This document shows positions 16,341 through 26,110 of a stretch of DNA of 64,000 nt, piece after piece (the first letter of the stretch is position 1; each line of letters begins with the position of its first letter). The translations under genes and the position numbers were made by a program. The notes beneath the pieces are model-generated. The model had not been told where the DNA came from and ran no database searches. It was given only the letters and a program-made list of their open reading frames with translations. Origin of the DNA: Zobellia uliginosa (lineage in GTDB: Bacteria; Bacteroidota; Bacteroidia; Flavobacteriales; Flavobacteriaceae); assembly GCF_018860745.1 (NCBI RefSeq), contig NZ_JAHKPY010000012.1:756096-820095 (forward strand), in the 5' to 3' direction.

Positions 16341-17642
16341 ATGAAAAAATTAATGCTACTTTTTGTAGGCTTATGCCTCTTGAATTCCTGCGCCCATCTT
16401 GATGATTTTATAGGCGATGGACCAACACCTGTTTCCATTTCCCCAACTAAAATACTTGAGACAGATACACAATATGCACTTCCCTACTCCGTACTATCTA
16501 CTATTAATAATACAGTTGAAATTAGAAATGGAGGCTTTGGTTCCGGAGCTACGGCTCATCCAACCAATGAAGATGAATTTTATGCCATTACTGATCGTGG
16601 GCCAAACACCAACTTCTTGGAAGGAAAAAAATTTCCTGTAGCAGATTATACGCCCCGTATCGGTCATTTTATCGTAACCGAGAAAGGTGAGATTACACTT
16701 TTAGAAGAAATTTTGTTGAAAACGCCTTCTGGAAAACTAATAACGGGCATACCTAATCCTGAAGGAAAGGGCGCTACCGGAGAGATTCCTTACGATGCTG
16801 CCGGAAACCCAATTGCTTTTGATGACTTCGGGTTGGATTCGGAAGGTATAGTTGCGCTTAAAGACGGTAGTTTTTGGGTTTCGGATGAGTATGGCCCTCA
16901 TATCGTACACTACTCAGCTAGCGGCGTACAACTAGAACGTATATCTCCATTTGGTGTTAATGAAGATACAGGAGACCGTAAATTACCTGCTGTTTTTGCA
17001 AGCCGAAGGGCCAATAGAGGAATGGAAGGACTTGCCATTACCCCAGACGAAAAAACATTGGTAGGCATAATGCAATCTACCATGTACAATCCTGAAAAAA
17101 TTCAGTCTAACATAACTCGTATCGTAACTTTTGATTTGGAAACAGGATACACAAGACAGTATGTTTATATACAGGAAAAAGCTAACCTTTCTAATTCAGA
17201 AATTACCGCTATTTCCAATACTGAGTTTTTAGTTGTTGAACGCGATGGTAAGTTCGCTGGGGAAGAAACAGCCCAAAAACATATTTATAAGATTAATTTG
17301 AATGGTGCTACGGATATTAGTGGTAACAACCTAAAAGAAGAGCTTGGGTTAATGATCGGAGATAAAACTATTGAACAATCTACAGCCGAAGAATTGGCAG
17401 AAGCAAACATTGTACCTGTTCAAAAGGAACTAGTGGTTGATTTGGTCGCCCAGTTTGGTTATGCCCATGACAAACTAGAAGGAATTTGGATTATGGACGA
17501 GAATACCCTTGGCTTTATTAACGATGATGATTTTGCCGTTTCCGATAATGATGGAGACGGAATCATTGAACAAAAGATTTTACCGGGAAGTTCAAATATA
17601 GATGCTAGCTCCTTGTATATGGTTAAAGTAGATTTTAAATAG
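16341..17642 (+). CDS. Esterase-like phytase-family lipoprotein
   Basis: The 433-residue protein has a lipoprotein signal with lipobox L-N-S-C (Cys17). The mature protein carries the pattern of the esterase-like activity of phytase family: R-N-G-G-F-G-S-G, A-I-T-D-R-G-P-N-T-N, D-S-E-G-I-V-A-L, W-V-S-D-E-Y-G-P-H-I, R-G-M-E-G-L-A-I-T-P-D and K-L-E-G-I-W. Several acidic residues could bind calcium, as in propeller phytases. It is expected at the periplasmic or outer surface and may release phosphate or cleave esters; the substrate is unproven. It is monocistronic. Confidence 0.8.
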   Translation: MKKLMLLFVGLCLLNSCAHLDDFIGDGPTPVSISPTKILETDTQYALPYSVLSTINNTVEIRNGGFGSGATAHPTNEDEFYAITDRGPNTNFLEGKKFPVADYTPRIGHFIVTEKGEITLLEEILLKTPSGKLITGIPNPEGKGATGEIPYDAAGNPIAFDDFGLDSEGIVALKDGSFWVSDEYGPHIVHYSASGVQLERISPFGVNEDTGDRKLPAVFASRRANRGMEGLAITPDEKTLVGIMQSTMYNPEKIQSNITRIVTFDLETGYTRQYVYIQEKANLSNSEITAISNTEFLVVERDGKFAGEETAQKHIYKINLNGATDISGNNLKEELGLMIGDKTIEQSTAEELAEANIVPVQKELVVDLVAQFGYAHDKLEGIWIMDENTLGFINDDDFAVSDNDGDGIIEQKILPGSSNIDASSLYMVKVDFK

Positions 17643-17664
17643 TTCTTTATTACCCTACGCATAT

Positions 17665-17702
17665 AAAAAGCGGCTTCCCCATTTTGGTGGGAGTCGCTTT
17701 TT
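17665..17702. terminator. Bidirectional terminator between convergent genes
   Basis: AAAAAGCG...CTTCCCC at 17665-17681 pairs with GGGAG...CGCTTTTT at 17688-17702. It lies between the phytase-like gene (plus) and the minus-strand lipoprotein gene ending at 17707. Confidence 0.75.
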
Positions 17703-17706
17703 ATAT

Positions 17707-18201
17707 TTAAAATTCCAAGATCAGGTCAGTATCCAATGTATTGCTAACCACTACATTGAATTGGTTTCTAAAGGCATTATAAGCTTCGATCATCTGCACA
17801 ATAGATTCTTGTGGATCGGCTCTATAATATAAATCGCCCTTAACTTTTAGCATATAGGTTTTGAACACCTTTTGACGACTTTTTACCTGTGGAATGTTGA
17901 ATTCTTTTGGGTATTTTGATTCTTCCAATTGATTTTGCTTGGTAATCATCTCTTCAATTACCAAACGTAAGTCTTCCTTATTGGCTACCGTATGCAGTGC
18001 ATCAAAACTAGTTTCAAAAGAGGAGAATTCTATCCAATCTTCAAGAATAGCCTGAGCTTTAGGTTTAATAGGAAGTTTTTTAGGCCATGCTTCACTACTT
18101 AATTCGTGGGCACTTGCATCCTCTACGATCAATTCCTGTTTCTGTTCTTTGCAGGCTAATGTCATTAGCAGCATCAAGCTAAAGAAGAAGATTCTTTTCA
18201 T
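17707..18201 (-). CDS. Small lipoprotein of unknown function
   Basis: Starting at the ATG at 18201 gives 164 residues with a standard lipoprotein signal (M-K-R, hydrophobic core, lipobox L-A-C at Cys17). The frame has an earlier ATG at 18216 that would put five residues before this signal, so the internal start is preferred. The mature part is helical and charged, with W-P-K-K-L-P-I-K-P-K-A-Q-A-I-L-E-D-W. No family is recognised. It faces away from the threonine dehydrogenase gene across a short intergenic region that must hold both promoters. Confidence 0.7.
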   Translation of the reverse strand: MKRIFFFSLMLLMTLACKEQKQELIVEDASAHELSSEAWPKKLPIKPKAQAILEDWIEFSSFETSFDALHTVANKEDLRLVIEEMITKQNQLEESKYPKEFNIPQVKSRQKVFKTYMLKVKGDLYYRADPQESIVQMIEAYNAFRNQFNVVVSNTLDTDLILEF

Positions 18202-18265
18202 AAAGCGAATGTACAAATTTTAAGAAGCGCTATCTTTATTCTCGAATTCATTTAACGAGACATTA

Positions 18266-19207
18266 ATGGAAAAATCAATTCTGATTATAGGTGCTTGCGG
18301 TCAAATAGGCACGGAACTAACATTGGCACTACGCGAGACTTATGGAAATGACAGTGTAATTGCCAGCGATATTCGTGAAGGCAATGAAAACTTAATGGAA
18401 TCCGGACCCTTCGAAATTTTAGACGCCACAGATTATGATGCTTTGGAAGAAGTGGTTGCCTATTACGAGATTTCCGAAGTCTACTTAATGGCCGCCATGT
18501 TGAGTGCCACAGCAGAAAAATTTCCTATGCGGGCTTGGAACTTGAATATGAATTCTCTTTTTAATGTGCTCAACCTTGCCAAAGAGAAAAAAATAGATAA
18601 AATATTCTGGCCTTCCAGTATTGCCGTTTTTGGACCGAATACGCCAAAAGAAAACACTCCACAAAGTACCATTATGGAGCCTAGTACCGTATACGGTATA
18701 AGTAAGCAATCTGGTGAACGCTGGTGCGATTATTACTTTCATAAGTTTGGGGTTGATGTGCGGAGTATTCGCTACCCGGGTCTAATTAGCTGGAAGACCA
18801 TGCCGGGCGGAGGTACCACGGATTATGCTGTAGAGATATACCACAAAGCACTTGCTGAAAAATCATATACCTGTTTCTTAAAGGCGGATACGGAATTGCC
18901 AATGATGTTTATGGATGATGCCATAAAAGCAACTTTACAGCTTATGGATACCGATGCGGAAAACGTAAAAGTACGCTCTTCTTACAACCTTTCGGCTATG
19001 AACTTTACGCCTTCACAAATGGCGGAAAGTATCCAAAAACATATCACGGATTTTAAGATTTCTTATGAACCTGATTTTCGCCAAGCTATAGCGGATTCAT
19101 GGCCTAGTAGTATTAATGATCAGGAGGCAAGACGTGACTGGGGCTGGAAGGCCGACTTTGATCTTGAAAAAACTACGAAAGAAATGTTGGAAAATTTGGC
19201 TCCCTAA
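18266..19207 (+). CDS. L-threonine 3-dehydrogenase, SDR/epimerase type
   Basis: A 313-residue extended SDR with G-A-C-G-Q-I-G (9-15) for NAD, the W-P-S-S-I-A-V-F-G-P strand, and the catalytic Y-G-I-S-K (Tyr143, Lys147). Then come R-Y-P-G-L-I-S-W and P-G-G-G-T-T-D-Y-A-V, the loop typical of NAD-dependent threonine dehydrogenases of the GalE-like type known from Flavobacterium and Cytophaga relatives. It oxidises L-threonine to 2-amino-3-ketobutyrate, which a CoA ligase (kbl) splits to glycine and acetyl-CoA. No kbl is in this window. Confidence 0.9.
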   Translation: MEKSILIIGACGQIGTELTLALRETYGNDSVIASDIREGNENLMESGPFEILDATDYDALEEVVAYYEISEVYLMAAMLSATAEKFPMRAWNLNMNSLFNVLNLAKEKKIDKIFWPSSIAVFGPNTPKENTPQSTIMEPSTVYGISKQSGERWCDYYFHKFGVDVRSIRYPGLISWKTMPGGGTTDYAVEIYHKALAEKSYTCFLKADTELPMMFMDDAIKATLQLMDTDAENVKVRSSYNLSAMNFTPSQMAESIQKHITDFKISYEPDFRQAIADSWPSSINDQEARRDWGWKADFDLEKTTKEMLENLAP

Positions 19208-19294
19208 GACAAAAGAACCAACATTCTATCGTAATAAAATAAAAACAATTTAACCTGTAATACAACCAGTCTACAGGCTAAAAAGCCTTTATAC

Positions 19295-19323
19295 AAGTAC
19301 GCTGCATAGTGCGTAGCGTACTT
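19295..19323. terminator. Hairpin between convergent genes
   Basis: AAGTACGCT (19295-19303) and AGCGTACTT (19315-19323) are perfect 9-bp arms with an inner GCA/TGC pairing. No strong T-run flanks it, so termination is inferred mainly from its place between convergent genes. A smaller GGCT/AGCC hairpin lies just upstream. Confidence 0.5.
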
Positions 19324-19342
19324 CTCCCAATCTTTGTTTTAC

Positions 19343-21295
19343 TTATTTTTTAGCGTTACGGACTTCATTTTCCTGTTTGGAAACAATTATAAAATTAGAC
19401 CGTCTGTTTTCCAAATGTTTTTGATCACTACATTTAACGCCATTGCCACATTCATTCTTTAAACGGTATTCCCCGTAACCATTTGCACTCTCAATTCTAT
19501 CTGCATCTATACCTTTGGAAAGCAGATATCTTCTAGTGGATTTTGCCCTATTGTCCGACAACTCCAAATTGTAGACATCAGAACCTCTAGCATCGGTATG
19601 TGATTCTATTTTGATTTTTAGCTCAGGAAAGGTTTCCATGGCAAAAAGCACCTTTTCAAGCTCTATTTCCGCCCTTGTGGTAATGTCGGATTTATCGTAT
19701 TCAAAATAGATAGGGTTTACCTTGATTTTCTCAACATTGCCTTCTTTCTCTACAAGACTATCAAAAGGAGTTAAGTACACTTTGTTTTCCTTGGAAGATG
19801 CTTCAGGATTTTGGCTTGTTTCAATTCGTATGGTTTCTTTAGAAAAACCCGCCCTTGAGAAAACCAGACTGTTTTTCTTATTACAAGGGAGTGTCATTTC
19901 ATAATACCCAGATGCATCGGTCCTGTAGATAGAAACCAATTCGTTAACCACGTTTTTGAGTTCTACGTTAGCCTCTGCAATAGGCTCTCCTGTTAGCTTG
20001 TTCAAAACATATCCCGAATATTCCAAACAATCCGTTGGCTTAACTTTTTCAAAGCGATAAATATCATCATCTCCTTTTCCGCCCGCACGATTTGAAGCAA
20101 AGAAGCCGTTACCTTTTTTGTTCTCCCTAATAAATGAAAAATCATCCATATTACTATTTAAGGGTTTACCCATATTAAGCGGTAAGGAGTACTGAGTTTT
20201 TGAAGAAATAACCGACCCGAAAATATCTAGTCCCCCTAATCCATAATGGCTATCCGACGAAAAATACAATACTTCATTATTTATGAACGGAAACATTTCC
20301 CTTCCCCTAGTATTTATGGTAGAGCCTAGATTCATAGGGTCTGAAAGCACATCACCTTCATTATTTAAATCCACCACATAAATGTCACTCTCCCCAAATC
20401 CGCCTGGCATGTTAGACGTAAAATATAGCTGTCTCCCATCTGGACTCAATGCTGGGTGCCCACAAGAATAATCTTTGCTATTAAAGCTCAATGAGGTCAC
20501 ATCAACAAGTTCATTGTTACTTATTGTTCCGCGTAAAATCTGCATGTTGGAGAGGCCATCCTCATTAGCACTCAATTTATTTTTTTTCTTTAAATAATTT
20601 CGAGTAAAATACACAGTTTGTCCGTCCCAAGAGAACGTCAAAGTAGCATCGTGATAAGACGATTCTAAATTCTCCAAATATTTTTCCGGTATATAGCTCC
20701 CATCCTTTGGGCGCGTAATGTATAGGTCCAAATAAGGCTGTTTATTCCATGGATAAAGCTCTCCATTAGATTTTATAGTATCTCTAGCAGAAGCGAATAT
20801 CAATCCATCATTAAAGAGCATAGGTCCAAAATCCGACTTCTTACTGTTAAAGGCTTGATTGATTGTAGTATACTTTTCTTTCTGGGAAAGCAAACTATCT
20901 AAATATTCCTTTTGAGACAACATCATTTTCAACCTATCCTCATCCGTATAAAAATCACGGAGCAGTTCATCCGCTCTTTCGGTTTGCATGCTTGTTTTAA
21001 GGCTCTGTACCAATTTAATAATGTTGCCTTCGCCAACGTCCTTCCCTTTAATTACATACAGTTTCTCATACCATTTTACAGCTTCTTGGTACCTATTCGT
21101 ATTAAAATAGCTATCGGCTAAATGCTGAATGACATCTAGAGATGGTCTTTTTTTCTCTGCCGCTAAATCGCTATACAACTCAATTGCTTTGTCAAATTTA
21201 AAATCTTCAAAATAGGCATTTGCTTTTTCTTCTTTACTCTGAGCAGTAACCATAAGGCATGTACCCATAAATATATATAGTACTAGTTTTTTCAT
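19343..21295 (-). CDS. T9SS-associated OmpA-family protein with PD40 repeats
   Basis: The 650-residue protein has a signal peptide (about 1-19), TPR-like helices (about 20-130), WD40-like PD40 repeats (about 150-410, with S-P-D-G-R-Q-L-Y-F-T-S-N-M-P-G-G-F-G and similar), a carboxypeptidase-regulatory-like sandwich (about 420-500), and a C-terminal OmpA peptidoglycan-binding domain (Y-F-E-Y-D-K-S-D-I, H-T-D-A-R-G, N-L-E-L-S-D-N-R-A). This order matches PorE-like/OmpA proteins found with PorP/SprF genes. It probably ties the T9SS surface complex to the cell wall. It lies 11 nt downstream of the PorP/SprF gene. Confidence 0.88.
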   Translation of the reverse strand: MKKLVLYIFMGTCLMVTAQSKEEKANAYFEDFKFDKAIELYSDLAAEKKRPSLDVIQHLADSYFNTNRYQEAVKWYEKLYVIKGKDVGEGNIIKLVQSLKTSMQTERADELLRDFYTDEDRLKMMLSQKEYLDSLLSQKEKYTTINQAFNSKKSDFGPMLFNDGLIFASARDTIKSNGELYPWNKQPYLDLYITRPKDGSYIPEKYLENLESSYHDATLTFSWDGQTVYFTRNYLKKKNKLSANEDGLSNMQILRGTISNNELVDVTSLSFNSKDYSCGHPALSPDGRQLYFTSNMPGGFGESDIYVVDLNNEGDVLSDPMNLGSTINTRGREMFPFINNEVLYFSSDSHYGLGGLDIFGSVISSKTQYSLPLNMGKPLNSNMDDFSFIRENKKGNGFFASNRAGGKGDDDIYRFEKVKPTDCLEYSGYVLNKLTGEPIAEANVELKNVVNELVSIYRTDASGYYEMTLPCNKKNSLVFSRAGFSKETIRIETSQNPEASSKENKVYLTPFDSLVEKEGNVEKIKVNPIYFEYDKSDITTRAEIELEKVLFAMETFPELKIKIESHTDARGSDVYNLELSDNRAKSTRRYLLSKGIDADRIESANGYGEYRLKNECGNGVKCSDQKHLENRRSNFIIVSKQENEVRNAKK

Positions 21296-21306
21296 GATTG
21301 TAGGTT

Positions 21307-22239
21307 TTAGAAGAATCTTGGTGACAATGCTCTTTTCTTAGCATCAAAAAGATTGTATTTAAGGATGATTTCGTGCGAACCATCATTGTAACTCTCTAAA
21401 CCGGTAATGGAATAATCATAGGAGTATCCCAAAAAGAAGCTATTGGAAATATGTAGCCCGGCCAAAGCACTAACCGCATCATTGTACCGGTAAGCCAAAC
21501 CAAGGGCCAAAGTCTCCTTGATCAAGAAATTACCGGATACATCTACGGTTATTGGTGCCCCAGCTACATGTTTTGTTAAGATCGCCGGTTTAAATTTTAG
21601 GTTATCGGACAGATCCATTACATAACCTGCCATTAAATAATACTGACTTTTTCTATTGGTCACCATCTCGTTATCATCATTATAAATCTGTGAGTTCAGA
21701 AAATTATGTGTAGAAATACCAACGTACCAATTGCTACTATGAAAGTAGGCGCCCGCACCAAAAACCGGACGTATTTTATTCAGGTTTTCAGCAAAAATCG
21801 GATCTTGGCCGTCCTGATATGTTCCTTTGGACCAGTCTACTTTTAGCACATCTATTCCCGCATTGATTCCCAACGATAGTTTGGTAAAATACCCTGTTGG
21901 AATCTCGTACGAAAAAGTACCATTAACATCAAGGTCATTTGCAGCCCCAATATTATCGTTAACTACGGTAAGCCCTAATCCTACCCTTTCCCGTAATCTT
22001 CCTTGAACAGAAAGCGATTGTGTCTCGGGAGCCCCATCTATACCCACCCATTGCGATCGGTGCAGAACGGTAGCTTCTAATATACCTCTAGCTGAATACC
22101 CTGAATTCAAAACCGCGGTATTATACATGTACTGCGTATATTGGGGCGGTTGTTGGCCATAGGCCACACTCATATTAAAGGCAAGATAGCAGAGCATAAC
22201 TATCTTTATAGTAGTGCAAAGTAATTTCATATTTGACAA
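21307..22239 (-). CDS. PorP/SprF-family outer-membrane protein
   Basis: A 310-residue protein with a signal peptide (G-Q-Q cleavage near 28) and the PorP/SprF pattern: P-Q-Y-T-Q-Y-M-Y-N, a G-Y-S-A-R-G stretch, H-R-S-Q-W-V-G-I-D-G-A-P, and a C-terminal beta barrel. These proteins are linked to secretion or anchoring of specific adhesins through T9SS; SprF is needed for SprB export in Flavobacterium johnsoniae. It sits between the CHU_C adhesin and the OmpA gene, so it is probably the dedicated partner of that adhesin. Confidence 0.92.
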   Translation of the reverse strand: MSNMKLLCTTIKIVMLCYLAFNMSVAYGQQPPQYTQYMYNTAVLNSGYSARGILEATVLHRSQWVGIDGAPETQSLSVQGRLRERVGLGLTVVNDNIGAANDLDVNGTFSYEIPTGYFTKLSLGINAGIDVLKVDWSKGTYQDGQDPIFAENLNKIRPVFGAGAYFHSSNWYVGISTHNFLNSQIYNDDNEMVTNRKSQYYLMAGYVMDLSDNLKFKPAILTKHVAGAPITVDVSGNFLIKETLALGLAYRYNDAVSALAGLHISNSFFLGYSYDYSITGLESYNDGSHEIILKYNLFDAKKRALSPRFF

Positions 22240-22269
22240 AGGTTTGGTATGTATAGTTTTAAAAATCTG

Positions 22270-25200
22270 TTATCTGGCCAATTGTAACCAACCCACTAGG
22301 TTTCTTTCCAATTCAGGTATCTGAATTGAATAGTAGTACGTTCCGGATGGCAATTGGTCTCCATTGTTCAAAACGCCCTTTACGTTTGCGAGACCTTTCC
22401 AAGTATTCTGATAATCGGCTGTTTTATAAACAAGGTTTCCGTTACGGTTATATATTTCGATAGTGTTGGAGTAATCCTCAATACATTGAACGGTGAAGAC
22501 ATCATTGAAACCATCATTGTTAGGAGAAAATTCATTGAACACTTTCAAACAAAATTCCTCACCTAAAACCATTCCGCAACTAATAACCTCAACCCCCAAA
22601 GACATCATTTTCGTTGGGCTACAGGTTGACTCATCCGTGTATGAAACGCTTATTTCAGTATTATTCAATTCCGTCCAAGTTACTGTGGCAAAATCGTCTG
22701 TTGCTGTACCTCCATCTGTAATAGTACCCCCAAGTATATCCCAATCGTAACCTTCTTTATCAGCATTGGCAACATAGGTATAAGAACGGCCACGGCATAC
22801 TTTTTCAGATTCGCCCGTAAGAGTTATAGGAGAAGAACCGTCCTGGATCACAGTGGTAGAAACCCTTAAACGTGCGCTGCTTTCACAACCGTTTTCTATG
22901 GCGGCCACATGATAAGTACCCCCATTTTCTATGGGTATGGAAGGGTCTATTGCATTTCCGCCAGAAGCAGCATCATAGAAAACTACATTAGTTTGATCGG
23001 TTTGAATATCGCCCACTAAGGGCATATCACTATCACAAAATGTTTGTTCTGCAGAAGTAGTGGTAGGCGTTGGAACATCTGTAATTTCCACACCAACACG
23101 CACTCTAGCTAATATTGATGTTGGTATATTTAATAGTCCTGCAAAATAAACTTGGCCATCTACTAAAGCTGTATCGGATCCTAATTGTAAACCTGCAGAT
23201 AGGTCATCAAAGAAAACAATACCCTCTATGTCTATTTGTAAATCTGCTATGGTAGGAAAATCTGAAGCACAAAATGTTTGTTGTAAATCTTCATCATCAA
23301 TCAATAAGTCCGGGAGATCTACCAAAATCTCTTCGGATACCGTACAAAGCATGCCTTCCAAAAAAGCCTCAAGCGTATTATCTATATCGGACACCAAATC
23401 TATAGCATCTACATCTACACTAAAAGACCCATCTGCTCCCACTAGACCCTCATAGAGGTTTCCGTTTACGGCTAGAGAAATAGGCTCACCGGGAATAACA
23501 TCACCCGAAACTGTTCCGGTTACCTCTACGGTATCAGTATCTCTAAAAATGTCAATCAAGTTACTTAAGCTAATTAATGGAGCGGAGTCTATATTTACCG
23601 TTTTTGACCCATCTACAACATTCACTTCAACGACCTTTAAATCTCCAGAAGCATTTTCACAACCTGCCAAATCATTTTTTACAGCAACATAGTAGGTATA
23701 TGGTCCACCCGTTTCGGTAAGACCTGTAATGGTCATTACCCCATTGGAATCAATTTCATAGGTAACACCATCAACCTCCAAACCATTAGTGATCCCATTG
23801 GTTTTGGTATCATCAAAATACCATAAAAAGGTTCCATCTATATCACTTGAAGGAACAAGCACTACATTATTGGAAGAGCAGATAGCATTTTCATTTCCAA
23901 GAACAGAAATATCCGCAGCCGTTGGAATAGGCTCAACATTTACTTCAACTTCTGTTCTAGGTGACTCTTGTGTACAACCAATTTCTGCAGAAGCAATGTA
24001 ATACGTAGTATCTTCGGTCAAAGTTGGAGTAGTAAAAGCGTCACCAGAATTTAATGTCGCCAATATGTTACCGTCTTCCGAGGCATCGTACCATCTTAAT
24101 TCGACATTTTTTGCATTTTCAACTTCTGCAGTAATCATTGTACTTGAACCGGTGCAGATATTTAAATCGTCTGCCGTAGCTGTAATTGTTGGCGTTGCCG
24201 GAGCTCTATATACATCATAAATTTTAATATTTTGATCAAGACCAACACCAACCAATGATGACAAACCAACGGTTATGCGATCTACAGGGGTAGCTGGATC
24301 AAACTCAACAATAGCAGTTTCACCAGCTTCTAGTAGACCCAGTAAATCCAAATCCAATACATTTGATAAATTATCCGTAAACACTGGAGCGTCCGTACCG
24401 TTTTGACCTACTATTTCTATTGAATTGGCAATATCCAATTGTAATAAAGAAGGGTCAATTCCTATTTCAATGTAATAGGTATCACCAGTATCTTCAGTAG
24501 TATCGAAATAAATGGTCTGTTCAATTTGAGAAGCTACACCAACAGCACCAAGACCCAACTCAGAAAAGGTATTTCGGTCTCCATCTATCGCATACTCCGG
24601 GTTCGTTACGCCCGCGTTACCCAATTCCAATAAATCCAGCGAAATACCACTACCATTAAAAGAAGTGTAGCTAGGTGCTCCACATGATAAATCTTCATTG
24701 ACGTAAAAAACACCGTAGACCTCTAAATCCCTTTCAGCTCCTAAACCTAATAATGACCCGACACTATTGGTCAAACGAACTCTATCATACCCACCAGATG
24801 GTGTTAATGCCAAAAAATAATCCCCATTTTTATCTATGGTAACACGCGCCTCGTCAGACCCAAAAGCATCCGCAGCACTAGAACTAGTATGTAAAACAAT
24901 ATTAGAATTATCCAATACCGTCACAGAAAATTCTTGATTACCGATTAGTACTGTACCAACAACATTAGAAAGTAAATCACCTAAACTACCTCCTATTAAG
25001 CTTGAAAGCAGATCGTCTTCAGATTCTACTTTCAAATAGCTAGTTGTATTAGCTGGTAATGTGGATGGGTAAAGGAGTTCTAAGTACCCGTCATAAGCAC
25101 CAATACCCAAAGCTACACCCGAGTTTGCCCGTATAGTTGCACTGGTGGTTAAGTTAGAATCAATAGCGTTATTAGATAGGTCAACCGCACTTTCATTAAA

Positions 25201-25305
25201 AACAGCATCAGCATAAACTTTATCTTGTGCTTGTGTAAAAGCGTAGAAAAACAGCAATACACATATCATTTTTTGCTTTAGAGTAGTTTTACGTATCATA
25301 GGCAA
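22270..25305 (-). CDS. T9SS adhesin with gliding-motility C-terminal domain
   Basis: The 1011-residue protein has a signal peptide (about 1-26), a long beta-rich extracellular part with Ig-like segments (repeats of the form C-x-x-x-[SD]-x-P-T-I-A/V-G-D-[IL]-Q-x-D, then V-x-F-[YF]-D) and a CHU_C/TIGR04131 domain at the end: F-N-E-F-S-P-N-N-D-G-F-N-D-V-F-T-V, then I-E-I-Y-N-R-N-G-N-L-V-Y and L-P-S-G-T-Y-Y-Y. That domain is the T9SS type B sorting signal. It should be exported across the outer membrane and displayed on the surface, where it may bind polysaccharide. It leads the three-gene cluster with PorP/SprF and OmpA. Confidence 0.9.
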   Translation of the reverse strand: MPMIRKTTLKQKMICVLLFFYAFTQAQDKVYADAVFNESAVDLSNNAIDSNLTTSATIRANSGVALGIGAYDGYLELLYPSTLPANTTSYLKVESEDDLLSSLIGGSLGDLLSNVVGTVLIGNQEFSVTVLDNSNIVLHTSSSAADAFGSDEARVTIDKNGDYFLALTPSGGYDRVRLTNSVGSLLGLGAERDLEVYGVFYVNEDLSCGAPSYTSFNGSGISLDLLELGNAGVTNPEYAIDGDRNTFSELGLGAVGVASQIEQTIYFDTTEDTGDTYYIEIGIDPSLLQLDIANSIEIVGQNGTDAPVFTDNLSNVLDLDLLGLLEAGETAIVEFDPATPVDRITVGLSSLVGVGLDQNIKIYDVYRAPATPTITATADDLNICTGSSTMITAEVENAKNVELRWYDASEDGNILATLNSGDAFTTPTLTEDTTYYIASAEIGCTQESPRTEVEVNVEPIPTAADISVLGNENAICSSNNVVLVPSSDIDGTFLWYFDDTKTNGITNGLEVDGVTYEIDSNGVMTITGLTETGGPYTYYVAVKNDLAGCENASGDLKVVEVNVVDGSKTVNIDSAPLISLSNLIDIFRDTDTVEVTGTVSGDVIPGEPISLAVNGNLYEGLVGADGSFSVDVDAIDLVSDIDNTLEAFLEGMLCTVSEEILVDLPDLLIDDEDLQQTFCASDFPTIADLQIDIEGIVFFDDLSAGLQLGSDTALVDGQVYFAGLLNIPTSILARVRVGVEITDVPTPTTTSAEQTFCDSDMPLVGDIQTDQTNVVFYDAASGGNAIDPSIPIENGGTYHVAAIENGCESSARLRVSTTVIQDGSSPITLTGESEKVCRGRSYTYVANADKEGYDWDILGGTITDGGTATDDFATVTWTELNNTEISVSYTDESTCSPTKMMSLGVEVISCGMVLGEEFCLKVFNEFSPNNDGFNDVFTVQCIEDYSNTIEIYNRNGNLVYKTADYQNTWKGLANVKGVLNNGDQLPSGTYYYSIQIPELERNLVGWLQLAR

Positions 25306-25615
25306 ATTATTGTAGGTTAAGTCCTATAAAAAACAGGGCTCGCTTTCAATTTATTGTCTATGCTAGTATATACCTTCGGTAAAAGGTCATTTTTTTCGAT
25401 GAACAGTAGACCTCAATCCAAAATATGGCTGTGAACTACATTTTATCGATTAAAATATAATAGTAGCACACAGCCTTATCCTACAATCGAATTCCTGCTA
25501 TTTATTATATTTGGAAGCTGTAGTATACAGAGGCATAAAAAAAATATGACCTCCTATTTCTTCCGAAATAGGAGGTCATATTTTTACAACTAAAAACTAC
25601 TTCAATACAACTATC
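25306..25615. other. Intergenic region upstream of the T9SS cluster
   Basis: About 310 bp holding the minus-strand promoter region of the adhesin gene and the terminator of the CAP gene (25540-25585). No open frame of note or further structure was seen. Confidence 0.4.
25540..25585. terminator. Strong terminator of the CAP lipoprotein gene
   Basis: Perfect 21-bp arms at 25540-25560 and 25565-25585 with a TTCC loop, flanked by A-runs and T-runs. On the minus strand it lies 30 nt after the stop of the CAP gene; the symmetric flanks mean it could act in both directions. Confidence 0.85.
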
Positions 25616-26110
25616 TTATTGAAAAAATAACTGAGTAAAGTAAAGGATACCGCTCTTATCTGCAGTAACACTAACAGCAGTATATTGAAAATCACCTTCC
25701 ATGACTTTCTTATGGGTTGGGCTATTTTTCCACGCTTCTAAAATATCCTCAGCATTTGTAAAATCCTTACCCAGGTTTTCAGAAACGAAATCCGCATTTG
25801 CTTCAATAGATAAATCTGAAGCTCTTTTGTCAAAATTATCATGGCTTATTGTTCCCTCGGAAATCATATACTCGTTGTGTGCAATCGCATAACCGTAAGC
25901 GACACTGTTGAACTCTACTGCATTAAGACCAACTGAAACTCTATACTCGTTAACAACATCTATAACACCTTGTTCAATCTTAGAAATTTCCACTTCTTCA
26001 GTTGTTGCAACAACCTTATACAATTCTTCTTCTTCCGTAGTTGAAGATGTAGAACATGACGTCATTAAAGTTGCAAGGGCAGTTAGAAGTAAAACATTGA
26101 ATCGTAACAT
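25616..26110 (-). CDS. CAP-domain lipoprotein
   Basis: The 164-residue protein has a lipoprotein signal (lipobox M-T-S-C, Cys19) and a bacterial CAP/SCP domain: V-N-E-Y-R-V-S-V-G-L-N, A-I-A-H-N-E-Y-M, the motif S-H-D-N-F, V-S-E-N-L-G, then A-W-K-N-S-P-T-H-K-K. The histidine and glutamate residues of the CAP cavity are kept. Secreted CAP proteins bind lipids or act as proteases in different groups, and none of these roles can be assigned here. It is monocistronic. Confidence 0.88.
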   Translation of the reverse strand: MLRFNVLLLTALATLMTSCSTSSTTEEEELYKVVATTEEVEISKIEQGVIDVVNEYRVSVGLNAVEFNSVAYGYAIAHNEYMISEGTISHDNFDKRASDLSIEANADFVSENLGKDFTNAEDILEAWKNSPTHKKVMEGDFQYTAVSVTADKSGILYFTQLFFQ